Shown: positions 10,151 through 20,254 of the stretch, piece after piece
How positions within the stretch are numbered: the first letter of the stretch is position 1
How the letters are laid out: every line of letters starts with the position of its first letter
Assembly: GCA_023212725.1 (NCBI GenBank)
Contig: JALBYF010000018.1
Location: forward strand, 124,001-188,000
Source of the DNA: Tranzscheliella williamsii
Lineage: Eukaryota > Basidiomycota > Ustilaginomycetes > Ustilaginales > Ustilaginaceae
Direction: 5' to 3'
DNA length: 64,000 nucleotides
The notes under the pieces: generated by a model
Databases searched by the model: none
Told to the model about the DNA's origin: nothing
Seen by the model: only the letters and a program-made list of their open reading frames with translations
Translations under genes and position numbers: made by a program

Positions 10151-10991
10151 TCCAAACGATCCATGCATCTGCTTTCCCGACCACATTATGATATCTCCTG
10201 GCTCCGTCCCACATCCTGAGGATCCCGGCCGCCATCGGCCCGGGATCTCGGCCCACGCAAACCGCTTCTCACGTCCTTTTCTCTGCTGTTCAGTGCAATG
10301 CCAACAGTTCTACTCATGCTCTACTCTCGAAGTTCTATTGCTGTCACTCCAGGTCGAGGAGGCGGCGGACCAGCTCCGTGCATTGTATTGTGATGGCACG
10401 GTGTAAGTGAGCACATCCTCCTCGCCGGCTGTTGAAGAGCAGCAAGAAGGCCGGCGAATAGAATGAATGTGAGATTGTCCGCTCGGCGCTGTCAAATGCA
10501 TGCAGCACATGCGCTTTCAATACAAAGCGCTGTCTCGTGTTGAAAGGGTGTAGTTGGCCATGCGCGACTTCAACTAAAGGCAGCTCTATCCAATTTAGGT
10601 GGGCTGAAATCGAGGTGAATACAGGCGGCGGTCTGAGCACGCGGGAGAAGAGAGAGATCAGATCATTCGTGATTGTATTCGTGATTCCACTTGCCGTCGG
10701 TCGAAGGCGTTCCCCGCCCCGCGCCTTTCCCTCTTGCTTGCCAACTCTTCCTGCAGGTCCCTACCATCCATCCACTTGTTGTCCCTTGTTGTCACGCTTA
10801 CGACGCAAAACACCTCTACTACAGCTGGGACATACTGGGCGGCTCGACAAGCAAACTCTCTGCGGGGTGTCGCTGCAAGTACAGATCAGAGAGCGCTCTG
10901 GTCTTCGTAGTGGCATCGCTAGCGACAGCCTGCGAGGATAGGCCGTGTTGCCGTACATAGATATATCAAACGGGACCGCACAATTTGCACC
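10151..10991. other. Intergenic region (eIF4E-like 3' end to Boi1-like promoter)
   Basis: No gene was seen. The right half should hold the promoter of the SH3-SAM-PH gene. CT-rich stretches occur around 10730-10830. Confidence 0.55.
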
Positions 10992-13900
10992 ATGTCGGCC
11001 CACGTCGACCGAGTGTGGGCTCTGCACGACTTCAAAGCAGAGAATCCGGACGAAGTCTCTTTTCGCGCAGGCGAGTGCATCAAGGTGGTCGAGAAGGACG
11101 ATGAATACGGAGATGGATGGTGGCAGGGCACCAACGAGGTTGGCGAAACCGGCCTCTTCCCGTTCACCTACACCACCATCGACCGAAACCTCGCCCTGAG
11201 CGCAAATTCGGGCGACGCAACCCCGGAGATGCTGCCATCCTCGCAGATGTCCAACTCGAATCGACCGGGGGTCATGCATTCCACCATGGCGGATATCGAC
11301 AATGCGCTCACCGAGCTCCAAGGTGACCGCACTGCGCCCGTCCGCCGATCCGTCGACGGCCCCGATACCTCGCGCGCCTCTTTTACCAGCGAGCGCACCG
11401 ACGCCGAATCGGACAACTTGGGCGAATCCGACGACTTTGCCAGCCGCTCGGTCGCCGCTCGTGCCGCTCTGGCAGCCAATGCTCAGAAGAACCTCGCCAA
11501 CGACAACCAACGCGAAAAGCTGCAAGAAGAGCGTATGCGCATCGAGGCGCAGCGTCAATTCCAAGAGGAAGAAGCAAGACAGCGTACCCTCTTGCTCGAA
11601 AAGGAAAAGGAACGCCAAGCCAAGCTGGCCGCCGGCGAGCTTGACCGGAGCCAAGAAAAAACCAAAGTCGCCCCGATCGCCGGTGTCGATATGAGCGACG
11701 AGAGCGACAGTGATGGAAGTACTGGCGACCTTGACGATTTCCAAGACAAGACCCACAGTCCTCTGTTCGGCAATCTTGCTTCCACTCCCAAGGAAGGGGT
11801 CGCCTCTAGAGAGTTCCACAGTCAGAATCAGGGCCTGCAGGGCATTGTCGAAAACGAGCTCGCTCCCCAGCCCAGCAACCACACCCAGCAAGACTTGCCT
11901 TCAGGGAATACTTCCACTGGCCTCTCGTCCTTGGTCGCTGCCCCGGCTGCCAGCGCCAGCACTGGGTCGGAGGTGCCTGCGCCTCTTTCTTCGCAGGGCT
12001 TTACCCCTGCGCCCCTTACCTCGCAGGACTTTATCCCTGCGATCCAAGCAGACAGCCGAGCGCCACCGGCAGATGCTTCTGCTGCTCCTGCGCCAGAAGC
12101 CAGTGCGGCCGCCGCCCCGGCTGCAGCCATTCCTTCCTCTGCAACCATCACTCCCTCTGCGACCATTACTCCCTCTGCCACTGTGGCCAACGGCGCCGAT
12201 GCGAGCGTTGGCGAACCGGGTTCCTTGCTCGCTAGAGACACAGGCGCAGTCGGAACGAGGCCCGAACCGGATGCAATTACCGCAAACGGAAATGGCACTG
12301 CTACTGCCGCAACCTCGGGTGTCGCTGGTGGCAGTGATACCCCTCGAAGCACCATTGCCAGTGAAGCGGAAAAGACCTCGCAAGCGACGTCGACCACTGG
12401 CCACAAACCTGAGGGCGACCCGGCATCCTGGACGGTCGATCAGGTGGTCGACTGGGCTCGATCGCGTGGCTGGGATGAGAAAGCGGTTGTAGGCAAGTTT
12501 AAGGAGCACGAAATCTCCGGAGATGTGCTCTTGGAGATGGACATCAACATCCTCAAGGAGATCGACATTATGGCCTTTGGCAAGCGATTCCAAGTCGCCA
12601 ACGCCATCAAGGAGCTGCGTAAGCAGATGCCTGGTGCCCAGGCCGAGACGCCGCAGAACGCTGCCTCCGACGGCCTTGGCAGCCCCGCCTTGATCGCGCC
12701 TGTGGCTTCCCCGTACCCTGGTGGATCGATCAGCGGTCGAGACGGGAGCAATGCCGACGGGAGAAGTCTCAATGCGCGCGTGGCCGAAGCCAGCCTCGAT
12801 CAGAGCCAGGGACGACACTCGGGTGGGCCTGGCAGCTTTGTTGGCGAGCGCGACTCGTACGGCAGCTATGGCTTTGGAGGGCCGGCGGGGGTGGCAGCGT
12901 GGCAAGCGCAGCAGGCTGGCCATGTGCCCGGCTCGCGGGTGCAGAGCGATGGGTATATGCGCGGCAGCGGCGAGGTGCCTGCGTCGCCGGCGAGTGTGAC
13001 ACAGTTCGGCAGCGCTCAGCTGAGCTCGGGGAGCCGCTTCTCGTCGCAGGTGCACGACGACCGGCTGGGCGCGCTGCCGGCATCACCGCGCAAGCGCGAG
13101 TCGACCGGCTCTGGCGGCGCGGTCAAGGAGACCAACCGGACGAGCTTCTTTGGACTGGGCGCGCGCAACCGCAAGCCGCCGCCGCAGTCGATCGCCTCCG
13201 CCTCCACGGGCTACGACGAGGAGCGGAGCAGCAAGGGCACGCTCTCGCGCCTCGGCTTTGCACGCGCCTCGCGCAACATCAGCAATCCCTCGTCGCAGTC
13301 CACGTTCAAGGACCAGATCTCGCTGCCCACCTCCAGCCCACACTTTGACGCCAACGGCGACACGGTCCGACGCAACCGGACCTCTGCCGGCAGCGGCACG
13401 GTTGTGCACGGCGGGGGGAGCAATGCCGGTGGCACCGGCGAGCATACCACCCCCCCGGGCATGGCTCCCGACGCTCGGCCCACCTCGGTCGGATCGGCAG
13501 GCGCCGGTGCGGCCAAATCGACAGGCGCAGGCGCTGCCGCGGGCGCCGCGGCGGACGCGGGGGCCGAGGGGCCGGTGATGGCGCGGATCGAGCCGGTGGA
13601 CCTGGCAGGCTGGATCAAGAAGAAGGGCGAGCGGTACAACTCGTGGAAGCCGCGGTATCTGGCGCTGAAGGGCGCGGACCTGGTCATCCTGCGCGACGCA
13701 GGCGCGGAAAAGATCAAGGGCTACGTCAACATGAAGGGCTACAAGGTGATCGCGGATGAGAACACCAACCCGGGCAAGTACGGCTTCAAGATTCTGCACG
13801 AGAGCGAAAAGCCGCACTACTTTAGCTCGGACGACCCCGTCGTGGTGCGCGAGTGGATGAAGGCGCTGATGAAGGCGACCATCGGCCGCGACCACAGCTT

Positions 13901-14108
13901 CCCCGTCATCTCGAGCTACAACAACGCCACCATCAGCCTCAAGCAGGCCCAGCGCATGAACCCGCCCCCGCGGCCCCCCAGCCCCACCTCCCGCGCTCGC
14001 ACCCAGCGCGCACAGGCCCGCCCCAACCCAGAACAGCTCACCGCCCGCGACGCCGCCATCCTCATGAACCTCTCCGCCGGCCAGCCCGCCCGTCCCGACG
14101 CCCGCTAA
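10992..14108 (+). CDS. POB1: Boi1/Boi2/Pob1-type polarity scaffold (SH3-SAM-PH)
   Basis: A 1,038 aa protein whose ATG at 10992 sits in a strong CACCATG context. An SH3 domain spans residues about 5-60 (ALHDF at the start, DGWWQG in the middle). A SAM domain spans about 475-546 (starts near WTVDQVVDWARSRGW). A PH domain spans about 869-966 (LAGWIKKKGERYNSWKPRYL, ends near VREWMKALMKA). The same domain order is found in budding yeast Boi1/Boi2 and fission yeast Pob1, which act at sites of polarised growth in exocytosis and link Cdc42 signalling to the cortex. Between the domains are a charged coiled-coil-like stretch (about 160-220) and Ala/Ser/Thr/Pro-rich linkers with short ATITPS repeats. 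The last 200 nt are extremely C-rich. No intron was seen. Confidence 0.92.
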   Translation: MSAHVDRVWALHDFKAENPDEVSFRAGECIKVVEKDDEYGDGWWQGTNEVGETGLFPFTYTTIDRNLALSANSGDATPEMLPSSQMSNSNRPGVMHSTMADIDNALTELQGDRTAPVRRSVDGPDTSRASFTSERTDAESDNLGESDDFASRSVAARAALAANAQKNLANDNQREKLQEERMRIEAQRQFQEEEARQRTLLLEKEKERQAKLAAGELDRSQEKTKVAPIAGVDMSDESDSDGSTGDLDDFQDKTHSPLFGNLASTPKEGVASREFHSQNQGLQGIVENELAPQPSNHTQQDLPSGNTSTGLSSLVAAPAASASTGSEVPAPLSSQGFTPAPLTSQDFIPAIQADSRAPPADASAAPAPEASAAAAPAAAIPSSATITPSATITPSATVANGADASVGEPGSLLARDTGAVGTRPEPDAITANGNGTATAATSGVAGGSDTPRSTIASEAEKTSQATSTTGHKPEGDPASWTVDQVVDWARSRGWDEKAVVGKFKEHEISGDVLLEMDINILKEIDIMAFGKRFQVANAIKELRKQMPGAQAETPQNAASDGLGSPALIAPVASPYPGGSISGRDGSNADGRSLNARVAEASLDQSQGRHSGGPGSFVGERDSYGSYGFGGPAGVAAWQAQQAGHVPGSRVQSDGYMRGSGEVPASPASVTQFGSAQLSSGSRFSSQVHDDRLGALPASPRKRESTGSGGAVKETNRTSFFGLGARNRKPPPQSIASASTGYDEERSSKGTLSRLGFARASRNISNPSSQSTFKDQISLPTSSPHFDANGDTVRRNRTSAGSGTVVHGGGSNAGGTGEHTTPPGMAPDARPTSVGSAGAGAAKSTGAGAAAGAAADAGAEGPVMARIEPVDLAGWIKKKGERYNSWKPRYLALKGADLVILRDAGAEKIKGYVNMKGYKVIADENTNPGKYGFKILHESEKPHYFSSDDPVVVREWMKALMKATIGRDHSFPVISSYNNATISLKQAQRMNPPPRPPSPTSRARTQRAQARPNPEQLTARDAAILMNLSAGQPARPDAR

Positions 14109-14288
14109 ACCCGCAACCCCACCCCTCCCCCTCCCCCCCCCGCTACGTAGGTACTTTACTTTGCTCACACACGGCACTTTGAGACACACGACTGCGTGAC
14201 ACAAGACCAACCTGCCACGCACAGGCGCGCTGCCGTAGTAGAGTGTGCAAAAGCGCAGGGTATCGAGCGTACACACGCCTGGCGGCAG

Positions 14289-15761
14289 CTACAGGTCGGC
14301 AAAAAAGCCGCCGCTCGGCGCATCCCCGTCGTCGCCCCCGCCCTCGCTCTCGCTCCCGTCGTCGTTGTGGTGTTTGCTGTTGGTTTCGGGTGGGTGGTCG
14401 TCGTCGGCGTCGGCGTTGGGCGCGCTGTCGTCCGAGTCGTCGGGGTCCGAGGGGAGGGAGAGGAGGCCGAGGGGTTCCAAGGTGGAAGGATCGTCGTCGC
14501 TGTCGTTGTCGTTGTCGTTGTCGTCGAGGAGGGGGGAGAGGTCTGTAAGTTTGAGGGTGTTGGAGTGGCCGAGGGAGGCGAGGAGGGAGTGTTTGCGCTT
14601 GATGCGCTCGACGGGGAGGCCGTTGTGGCTGGCGATGACGCCGAGGAGTTTGCTGGGGAGGATCTGGACGACGCGGACCAGGCCGTCTGCGGAGCCGGTC
14701 AGGACGGTGTCGGGGTCGAGCGTGCAGAGCGCGTCGACGCTGGCCGGGTGGCCGGGGACGCGGTCGACGTGGTCCAGCAGCCCGCGGCTCGGCGCCCAGA
14801 GCGAGAGAATGCCGAGCTGGGTGCCGACGACCAGCTTCGCCCCGTCGCGCACCGGCGTGATCGACAACAGCTCGTCCTCCTGGTCCTCACTCTGCTCGAA
14901 CGACGCAGGCCCCGACGCGCGCAGGTCGATCGACGACAGCGACCCATCCCCCGACGTCACCACCAACCGACTCCGCCCCGGCACCGCCCGCTCCGCCCCG
15001 GACTCCCCCTCGTCCGAATCGCCGTCCGAGTCATCGGCGCCCGGTCCACCAGCCGCCGCCTTCGCCTGCGCCTGCGCGCGCCGATACTCGAGCTTCCGCT
15101 TCTTCTTGCGGTCCTTCTTGGCCTTGTTGCTGCTGTCCTTCTTGTCGTCCTTGGCATCCTCCTTCTTCTCGCAAAGGTAGGGCATGTAGACCATGTCGGT
15201 GATCCAGTCAAAGTGATGGTCGTACTGCCGCACCGCGCTGGTAGTGCCAGCCTTGCGATGGTCCCAGACGCGGACCACGCCGTCGTCGTCGCCGGTGACG
15301 ACGAGTTGGTGGTCGATGGGCAGCACGCGGCTCGGCGCGGCGTCGTGCGACCCGATCCAGGATGCCTTGACCTTGCCCGTCTCTGCATCCGTGCTGAAGA
15401 GGCTCTTGTCCTTCGAGATCGTGTAGATGCTGTCGCCGTCGGGGCTAAAGTGCACGCCCCGGCACGGCTTGCGCGACGGACGTGCGTTCCAGAGCTTGCG
15501 GTACCGCTTTACGCTCACCGCATCGCCGTCGTCCACACCGTCGAGGCGGGGCGATGCCTCGCCATCGCGCACCGAGCTGCGCGGCTTCTTCACCGCCGGT
15601 GCCGCCAGACGCGACGACGAGGGCTGCGACAGGAACTCGACGTACGCGTCGTAGTTGATCAGCTGCACTTTGCCCGAGATGAGACCCGCCGCCAGCAGAT
15701 TCGTACCCGGTGTCGGGTGGAAGGAGAGGTCCAGGATGTCGCTGCTCAGCGGGATGTCCAT
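14289..15761 (-). CDS. JIP5: WD-repeat ribosome biogenesis protein Jip5 (WDR55 homologue)
   Basis: A 490 aa protein with ATG at 15761 and TAG at 14291-14289. It opens with a WD-type motif (LDLSFHPTPGTNLLAAGLISGKV). Further repeats include GVHFSPDGDSIYTISKD, VVTGDDDGVVRVWD, VVTSGDGSLSSIDLR, VVGTQLGILSLW and VLTGSADGLVRVVQ. The SEDQEDELLS and GVIASHNGLPVERIK stretches are hallmarks of the Jip5/WDR55 family, a nucleolar protein of large-subunit rRNA maturation. A lysine-rich insert (about residues 195-220) could serve as a nuclear localisation signal, and the acidic C-terminus ends GGFFADL. No intron was found. It is divergent from NDUFA1, with 394 bp between the start codons. Confidence 0.92.
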   Translation of the reverse strand: MDIPLSSDILDLSFHPTPGTNLLAAGLISGKVQLINYDAYVEFLSQPSSSRLAAPAVKKPRSSVRDGEASPRLDGVDDGDAVSVKRYRKLWNARPSRKPCRGVHFSPDGDSIYTISKDKSLFSTDAETGKVKASWIGSHDAAPSRVLPIDHQLVVTGDDDGVVRVWDHRKAGTTSAVRQYDHHFDWITDMVYMPYLCEKKEDAKDDKKDSSNKAKKDRKKKRKLEYRRAQAQAKAAAGGPGADDSDGDSDEGESGAERAVPGRSRLVVTSGDGSLSSIDLRASGPASFEQSEDQEDELLSITPVRDGAKLVVGTQLGILSLWAPSRGLLDHVDRVPGHPASVDALCTLDPDTVLTGSADGLVRVVQILPSKLLGVIASHNGLPVERIKRKHSLLASLGHSNTLKLTDLSPLLDDNDNDNDSDDDPSTLEPLGLLSLPSDPDDSDDSAPNADADDDHPPETNSKHHNDDGSESEGGGDDGDAPSGGFFADL

Positions 15762-16155
15762 AGTGGCTTCGCTCCCGGCTAGCGCAGGCTTTGATCAGAC
15801 GGCTCTGGCGGTTTCAAAGGCGGACAGACCGGCAGATGGGAGCAACACCAGAGGCGCAGAGCAGGAGGCTTGGATCCCATCCCTTTTGTAAAATCCCGCC
15901 CGCCCACCTCCGAGTTCCGAGTGTGTGAGGGCCGATCGCATATCGCCGATAACAAAGGGCCCATCGCCGATCGATAACGCGCTGATCGGATCCGAACCCC
16001 TAGTCACGTGTGGCTGGCGGTGAGAGCGGGTTCGACGTTGTGCCTCTTGGCATGGTGGCCCTTGGCAGTGCACGCAGCGGGGTGGGGGTGTTGCTGCTCA
16101 CCATCACAGCGAGACACGGCGGCCGACAACGCACGCTGCACTGCGAGAGACCGAG
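15762..16155. promoter_or_regulatory. Bidirectional promoter of JIP5 and NDUFA1, with a CACGTG box
   Basis: 394 bp separate the two divergent ATGs. A CACGTG (E-box) lies at 16005-16010, about 150 bp upstream of the NDUFA1 start. In fungi this hexamer is bound by bHLH factors such as Cbf1; binding here is inferred. Confidence 0.45.
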
Positions 16156-16616
16156 ATGCCTGTTCCCTGGGAAGCGTGCCTGCACATGGGTATGTACTGC
16201 TCGTCGCGCCGGCGTGGTGGGGGATTCTGCTGACGCTGGGATGCTTGTGCGCTGCACGCAGGCATGGTGGTCGTCATGTTCGGCGTCGCCGGCACCGGAT
16301 ACAACGTCGTGCGGCGGCTCGCTGAGGACGGCAAGGTACGTTCCACCCCGCCCATCCCCCCGCACCGCTGTTAACCCCCGCCTGCCATCCCCACAGCCCA
16401 TCCGCCACTCGCTCGACGACTGGGAGCGCATGATGATGACCCGCGACCACCGCCTCACCGGCAGCCTGCGCGGACAGAATGTACGTACCTCCGCCCCCTT
16501 CCCCTCGACGCCTAGCGTGCTGACCCACTCCACACTCGTGCTCCTGACAGACCAATCCGATAGCGCCTACACAGTTCGCCACCAACTCGGCATGGTCCAC
16601 AGAAAAGCTCGCCTAG
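16156..16616 (+). CDS. NDUFA1: NADH dehydrogenase (complex I) subunit NDUFA1/MWFE
   Basis: A small four-exon gene: 16156-16189, 16262-16335, 16397-16480 and 16551-16616. Donors are GTATGT, GTACGT and GTACGT, all acceptors are AG, and the splices keep frame to give 85 aa ending KLA. The protein starts MPVPWEACLHMG and has a single N-terminal membrane span (MVVVMFGVAGTGYNVV). It then reads RHSLDDWERMMMTRDHRLTG, matching the fungal NDUFA1 pattern of a short membrane anchor followed by a conserved HSxDxWxRxMMxRDxRLTGxxRGQ block. NDUFA1 is an accessory subunit needed to assemble the membrane arm of complex I in the mitochondrial inner membrane. Because of its introns, no single long open frame reveals it. 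It is convergent with the RINT-1 gene, with 157 bp between stops. Confidence 0.9.
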
Positions 16617-16773
16617 CCCACCCCACATGTACGCCAGCACATACATACGCTTGCAAGTTCTTTTTCCGTATACCATGCCGCGCAAGGTCTTTCCCGCGTT
16701 CAATGCCGCTTGCGTATGCGTTTGCGCGCAGCAGCGGTATGGCTGAATGGATGGTATTCGACGGGAGTGGGGT

Positions 16774-19734
16774 CTACTTGGACACCTCGACGCGGCGGCG
16801 GAGCACGTCGCGGACGTTGATCTTGGTATCGTCGACGTGGGCCAAGCTTGCGAGGAGGTCGCGGTACTGGTGTGGGGGTGTATTGTCGTCAAAGATGATG
16901 CTGACGGCGGTGGGGAGGGGGAGGGTGGGGAGGGAAGGGTCGGGGGGGGTGGTGTTGGCGGGGGGGAGGGTGAGGAGGGTGGCGGTGTCGAGGGCTGGTT
17001 TCCAGGGTGCGTGGGGGCGGCGGCCTAGGGCGGCGGGGGGTGTGTGGTCGATGACGGCGAGCCAGCCGGAGCGGAGGTCGCGTGCGAAGCGGCGGGCGGC
17101 GGGGTAGGTGAACGAGCGGGGGGGGGCTGCGAGGACGATGCGGTGGACGAGGGCGCGGGCGAGCGCGGCGCTGATGCGGCGGTAGAGCGGCGCGGCGGTC
17201 TGCGCGTCCACCACGCCAACGAGCTGTGCCAGATGGCGCGCAAACACGCCGAGTGCCGGCACCAACGCTGGCGTCGGACCCGCATCGGGATCGGCGTCGG
17301 TGGTGGGCTCTGCGTCGTCCCAGGCGCGCAGTGTGTACGGCCGGAGCGCGTCGAGGACCTCGCTGGTGATCAGCCGCTCGAGCGCATCGCCGGCGCGCGC
17401 GGCCACCTCGCCGAACCGCCGTCCCGCCGCATCCCACACCCCGCCCGTGCCCGCCTCGCTCTCCTCTCCCCCCACCTCCCCCTTGACCGCGCCCGCCCCG
17501 CGCTTCAGCCCGCGCCGCAACAGGTCGCCGAAACTGGCAGCCTCGAGCTCGCGCGCTTCGGCACTCGCCTCGTCCTGCCGCAGCCCACGCGCGAGCCGCC
17601 GCCCTTCGTCGGTAGCCTCCATCTCGTGCGCCATCTCGACAAAAAAGCTCGTCTCGGACCAGCGCTCCAGCTCGGCGCGCACGTACTCGGCAGACAGGAG
17701 CGCCTTGACCAGGCGCCCTTGGCCGCGCAGCCCGCGAACCATCTCCGAGTCGGCGGACACCGGCACCACGCCCGAGGCCGAGGCAATCTCGCCGGGCATC
17801 GCTCGCGCAAACGCACTGGACAGGCTCTCGAACGCATCCAGCGACCGCGTCAGCCGCTGCACGTATGCGCGCAGCACCGGCAGCTGGATCAGCGCCACAA
17901 ACGCCGCCCGCTGCGACAGCAAAGGCAGCGCCCGGTACCGCTCGCTGACCGACGCCAGCAGCTCCATCACCGCCCGCGCCGACCGCGTCGTCCTCGGCCC
18001 CGCACCCTCCCCCTCCACCCCGGCATCTGCCGCCAGCGGCACATCGCCTTCCTCGTCGTCCGCCAGGCTGTCCGAGCTGCCAATCGCCCACGCATCGCCG
18101 CGCTCCATGATCTCCTCGAACCTCTCCAGCGCAAAGTGCTTCTCGCCCTCCAGCCACTTTTCGAACCACGGCTGGTTCAGCAGAATATCGTCTGACAGCT
18201 TCGCGGTGCCTGCGCCGTCCAGCACGACAAGCGAGGCAGGATACTTGTCCGCCAGTTCGTCATCAAAGGTGAGCGTCTGGAAGATGGTGTGCGCTAGCAG
18301 GCTAGGCTGCTCGAGCAGCGCCGGCACCGACGCCTGGAGCTTGCGGCGCAGCGGGGTGAGGAGCGCATGTAACAGTTCGGCCTGAGTGTCGATATGCCTG
18401 TAGCTCTTGCGCACCGGATCGGACGGGTGCTGATTTGCGTAGGCTCGGAAGAGGCGGACGACCGGACCTCCTGAGCCCGGCTGGCCATGCAGAGCCGGCT
18501 GGAAGAGCAACGCCTGCGACGAGACCAGAGAAGAGATGTGCGAGAGATACCACTCGGGCTTGTCGAGCCGATTTGTGGGCCGGTCGCCATCAAAGTGGTA
18601 CCGGAAGCGGAGGAGGAGCGGCTCGACCAGAATCTGAGTCGCGAGAAGAGGCTGGTAGGCGTCGCTGCCGGCTGTGGTTGGCGGGGCTGGGCGTTGGCGC
18701 TTGGCCTGCTGGCCGCGACGGGGCGAATGCGGGGGTTTGGCGGTGGCGCGTGGAAGCAAGCCGAGGTGCTCAGCGGCGTCTTGCAGCTGGCACAGCTCCG
18801 ACCATGCCTGCCTCACGCCAGCATGATGCACAAAGTCCGCGCTGATGGCAGAGACACCGCCGTTGGCCGCGCTGTTGTGATTCGTATCGGAGGCGGGAGA
18901 CGGCTTGGACGCGGGCTGACCTGTCCAGCCAGCCTCAGCCAGGGCCGCGGATAGGTGCTGGGTGCGGGACTTTCTGAGCGCATTGAAGGCGGCGAGCCTC
19001 TGCGCACGCAAGAAAGCCACCGAGCTGGGTTCAGTAGCAACCTGCTCGGCCTGGGCGCGTGCCTCGGCCGACTTGACGAGCGCGTCGAGGTCCGCCAAGC
19101 TGGCGAGCGCCTCGTGTCGAGAGCTGGCGGTCTGGTCCTGGGCGACGGTCTTGAGACGGAGGTCCTCCGCCTGCGCAAGGACGCTGAAGTACGCCTTGGC
19201 CTTGTTCAGCTGCGCGATCGCCGCATGCAGGTCTTGGAGGTGGGCGATGAGGGTGGTAGCCCCGGTCTTGCTTCCCCCCGGCGCGGCGTGCAAGGGCGTG
19301 CCGCCGATGACAAGGTCCTGGCACAGATCCAGCAGCTTGTCCTCGCTAGAGACAATCTCATCCGGCAGCAGCGAGAGGTTCTCTTTGAGCGACTTGACTG
19401 CATCGAGACTGGTAAGCAGCTGTTTGCGCAGCGACGTTTCGAGCTGCGCAAGCCTGTCGTTCGAGACACTCTGGGCAGCCTTGAGCTGGGCGAGGTGGGA
19501 TTCGAGCACAGACGACGAAGGAAGCAGCGAAAAGGGCGATGCACCTGCAGGTGGCGGATGACCTGACGTCGAAGCGAGGGCGAGCTGGGGTAGCACGTAG
19601 TTCAAGTGCTGGACGACATGGGCGCGCACTTGGTCCTCGGACGGGCTCTCAAGCAGCGGCGAAAGTTGGTGCGGACGCAACAATTGAGCCGCGACAGAGG
19701 CTGTGTCAGCGTGTTTGCCGGACAACGTGGCCAT
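16774..19734 (-). CDS. TIP20: RINT-1/Tip20 family vesicle-tethering protein
   Basis: A 986 aa protein with ATG at 19734 and TAG at 16776-16774. The first 230 residues are helical and coiled-coil-like. The central block NRLDKPEWYLSHISSLV, followed by FDDELADKYP and the FEKWLEGEKHFALERFEEIM segment, is diagnostic of the RINT-1/TIP20 family. The C-terminus ends DDTKINVRDVLRRRVEVSK, also typical. These proteins belong to the Dsl1/NRZ complex that tethers Golgi-derived COPI vesicles at the ER, where they bind ER SNAREs. The last 370 nt of the coding strand are strikingly C-rich, while the preceding kilobase prefers G-ending codons. No intron is required. Confidence 0.9.
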   Translation of the reverse strand: MATLSGKHADTASVAAQLLRPHQLSPLLESPSEDQVRAHVVQHLNYVLPQLALASTSGHPPPAGASPFSLLPSSSVLESHLAQLKAAQSVSNDRLAQLETSLRKQLLTSLDAVKSLKENLSLLPDEIVSSEDKLLDLCQDLVIGGTPLHAAPGGSKTGATTLIAHLQDLHAAIAQLNKAKAYFSVLAQAEDLRLKTVAQDQTASSRHEALASLADLDALVKSAEARAQAEQVATEPSSVAFLRAQRLAAFNALRKSRTQHLSAALAEAGWTGQPASKPSPASDTNHNSAANGGVSAISADFVHHAGVRQAWSELCQLQDAAEHLGLLPRATAKPPHSPRRGQQAKRQRPAPPTTAGSDAYQPLLATQILVEPLLLRFRYHFDGDRPTNRLDKPEWYLSHISSLVSSQALLFQPALHGQPGSGGPVVRLFRAYANQHPSDPVRKSYRHIDTQAELLHALLTPLRRKLQASVPALLEQPSLLAHTIFQTLTFDDELADKYPASLVVLDGAGTAKLSDDILLNQPWFEKWLEGEKHFALERFEEIMERGDAWAIGSSDSLADDEEGDVPLAADAGVEGEGAGPRTTRSARAVMELLASVSERYRALPLLSQRAAFVALIQLPVLRAYVQRLTRSLDAFESLSSAFARAMPGEIASASGVVPVSADSEMVRGLRGQGRLVKALLSAEYVRAELERWSETSFFVEMAHEMEATDEGRRLARGLRQDEASAEARELEAASFGDLLRRGLKRGAGAVKGEVGGEESEAGTGGVWDAAGRRFGEVAARAGDALERLITSEVLDALRPYTLRAWDDAEPTTDADPDAGPTPALVPALGVFARHLAQLVGVVDAQTAAPLYRRISAALARALVHRIVLAAPPRSFTYPAARRFARDLRSGWLAVIDHTPPAALGRRPHAPWKPALDTATLLTLPPANTTPPDPSLPTLPLPTAVSIIFDDNTPPHQYRDLLASLAHVDDTKINVRDVLRRRVEVSK

Positions 19735-19906
19735 CGCTGCTGGTTACCTCCTCCTGAAGGCGCAGGCGCAGGCGCAGTGTGACGACGTGATGACAAGCGG
19801 GGAAAGAAAGGAGCAGCGTTGATGTCGTCGAGATGAAGAAGCGGCGGTACAACGCACATAGTAGCGACCAGAATCTAACATCCGTCCCACCCCCACCCGC
19901 TTCCTT

Positions 19907-20254
19907 GGGGGTTGATAAAAACACGACAAAGATTGATCACCACACGACAATTCCCGATGACTGTGCAAAGTCTTAGCCCGATGCGACGTCACCCGGGACA
20001 AGAAACATGGTATTTATTCATCACAACTTTGAGTGGCAGCTCATCGACACTCTCTAGTAGACATCACTTGATTTGACTCTCAAGTAGCATCGTAATCAGC
20101 AACACGAGGCAGCTGTAGATATCGCACAATGTCACACAACATAATGGCAGTGTTCATATCAGACTCAAGCAAATGTTGTGAAAGCGCTCGTGCAAGATCG
20201 CTATCGGGTAATGTCGTGCAGTGATCAATCTTTGTCGTGTTTTTATCAAACCCC
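19907..20254. repeat. Inverted repeat, 50 bp arms with a 248 bp spacer
   Basis: Arm 19907-19956 and the reverse complement of 20205-20254 match at about 45 of 50 positions. This includes a perfect 29 nt core (19912-19940 against 20221-20249). The repeat lies between the 5' side of the RINT-1 gene and the 3' side of the quinone oxidoreductase gene. The right arm falls inside a small minus-strand ORF. It could be a MITE-like relic, an inverted partial duplication, or a hairpin-forming transcript. No target-site duplication was recognised. Confidence 0.8.

Noticed and set aside
10761..11891. 376-codon minus-strand frame over the Boi1-like 5' end
   Set aside because: It is antisense to the SH3 domain and linker; its composition is a shadow of the sense codons.
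13083..14276. 397-codon minus-strand frame over the Boi1-like 3' half
   Set aside because: It is a shadow of the PH-domain coding sequence with repetitive Val/Ala/Gly content and no family.
14196..15782. 528-codon plus-strand frame over JIP5
   Set aside because: JIP5 on the minus strand has specific family motifs; the plus frame is low-complexity Val/Arg sequence.
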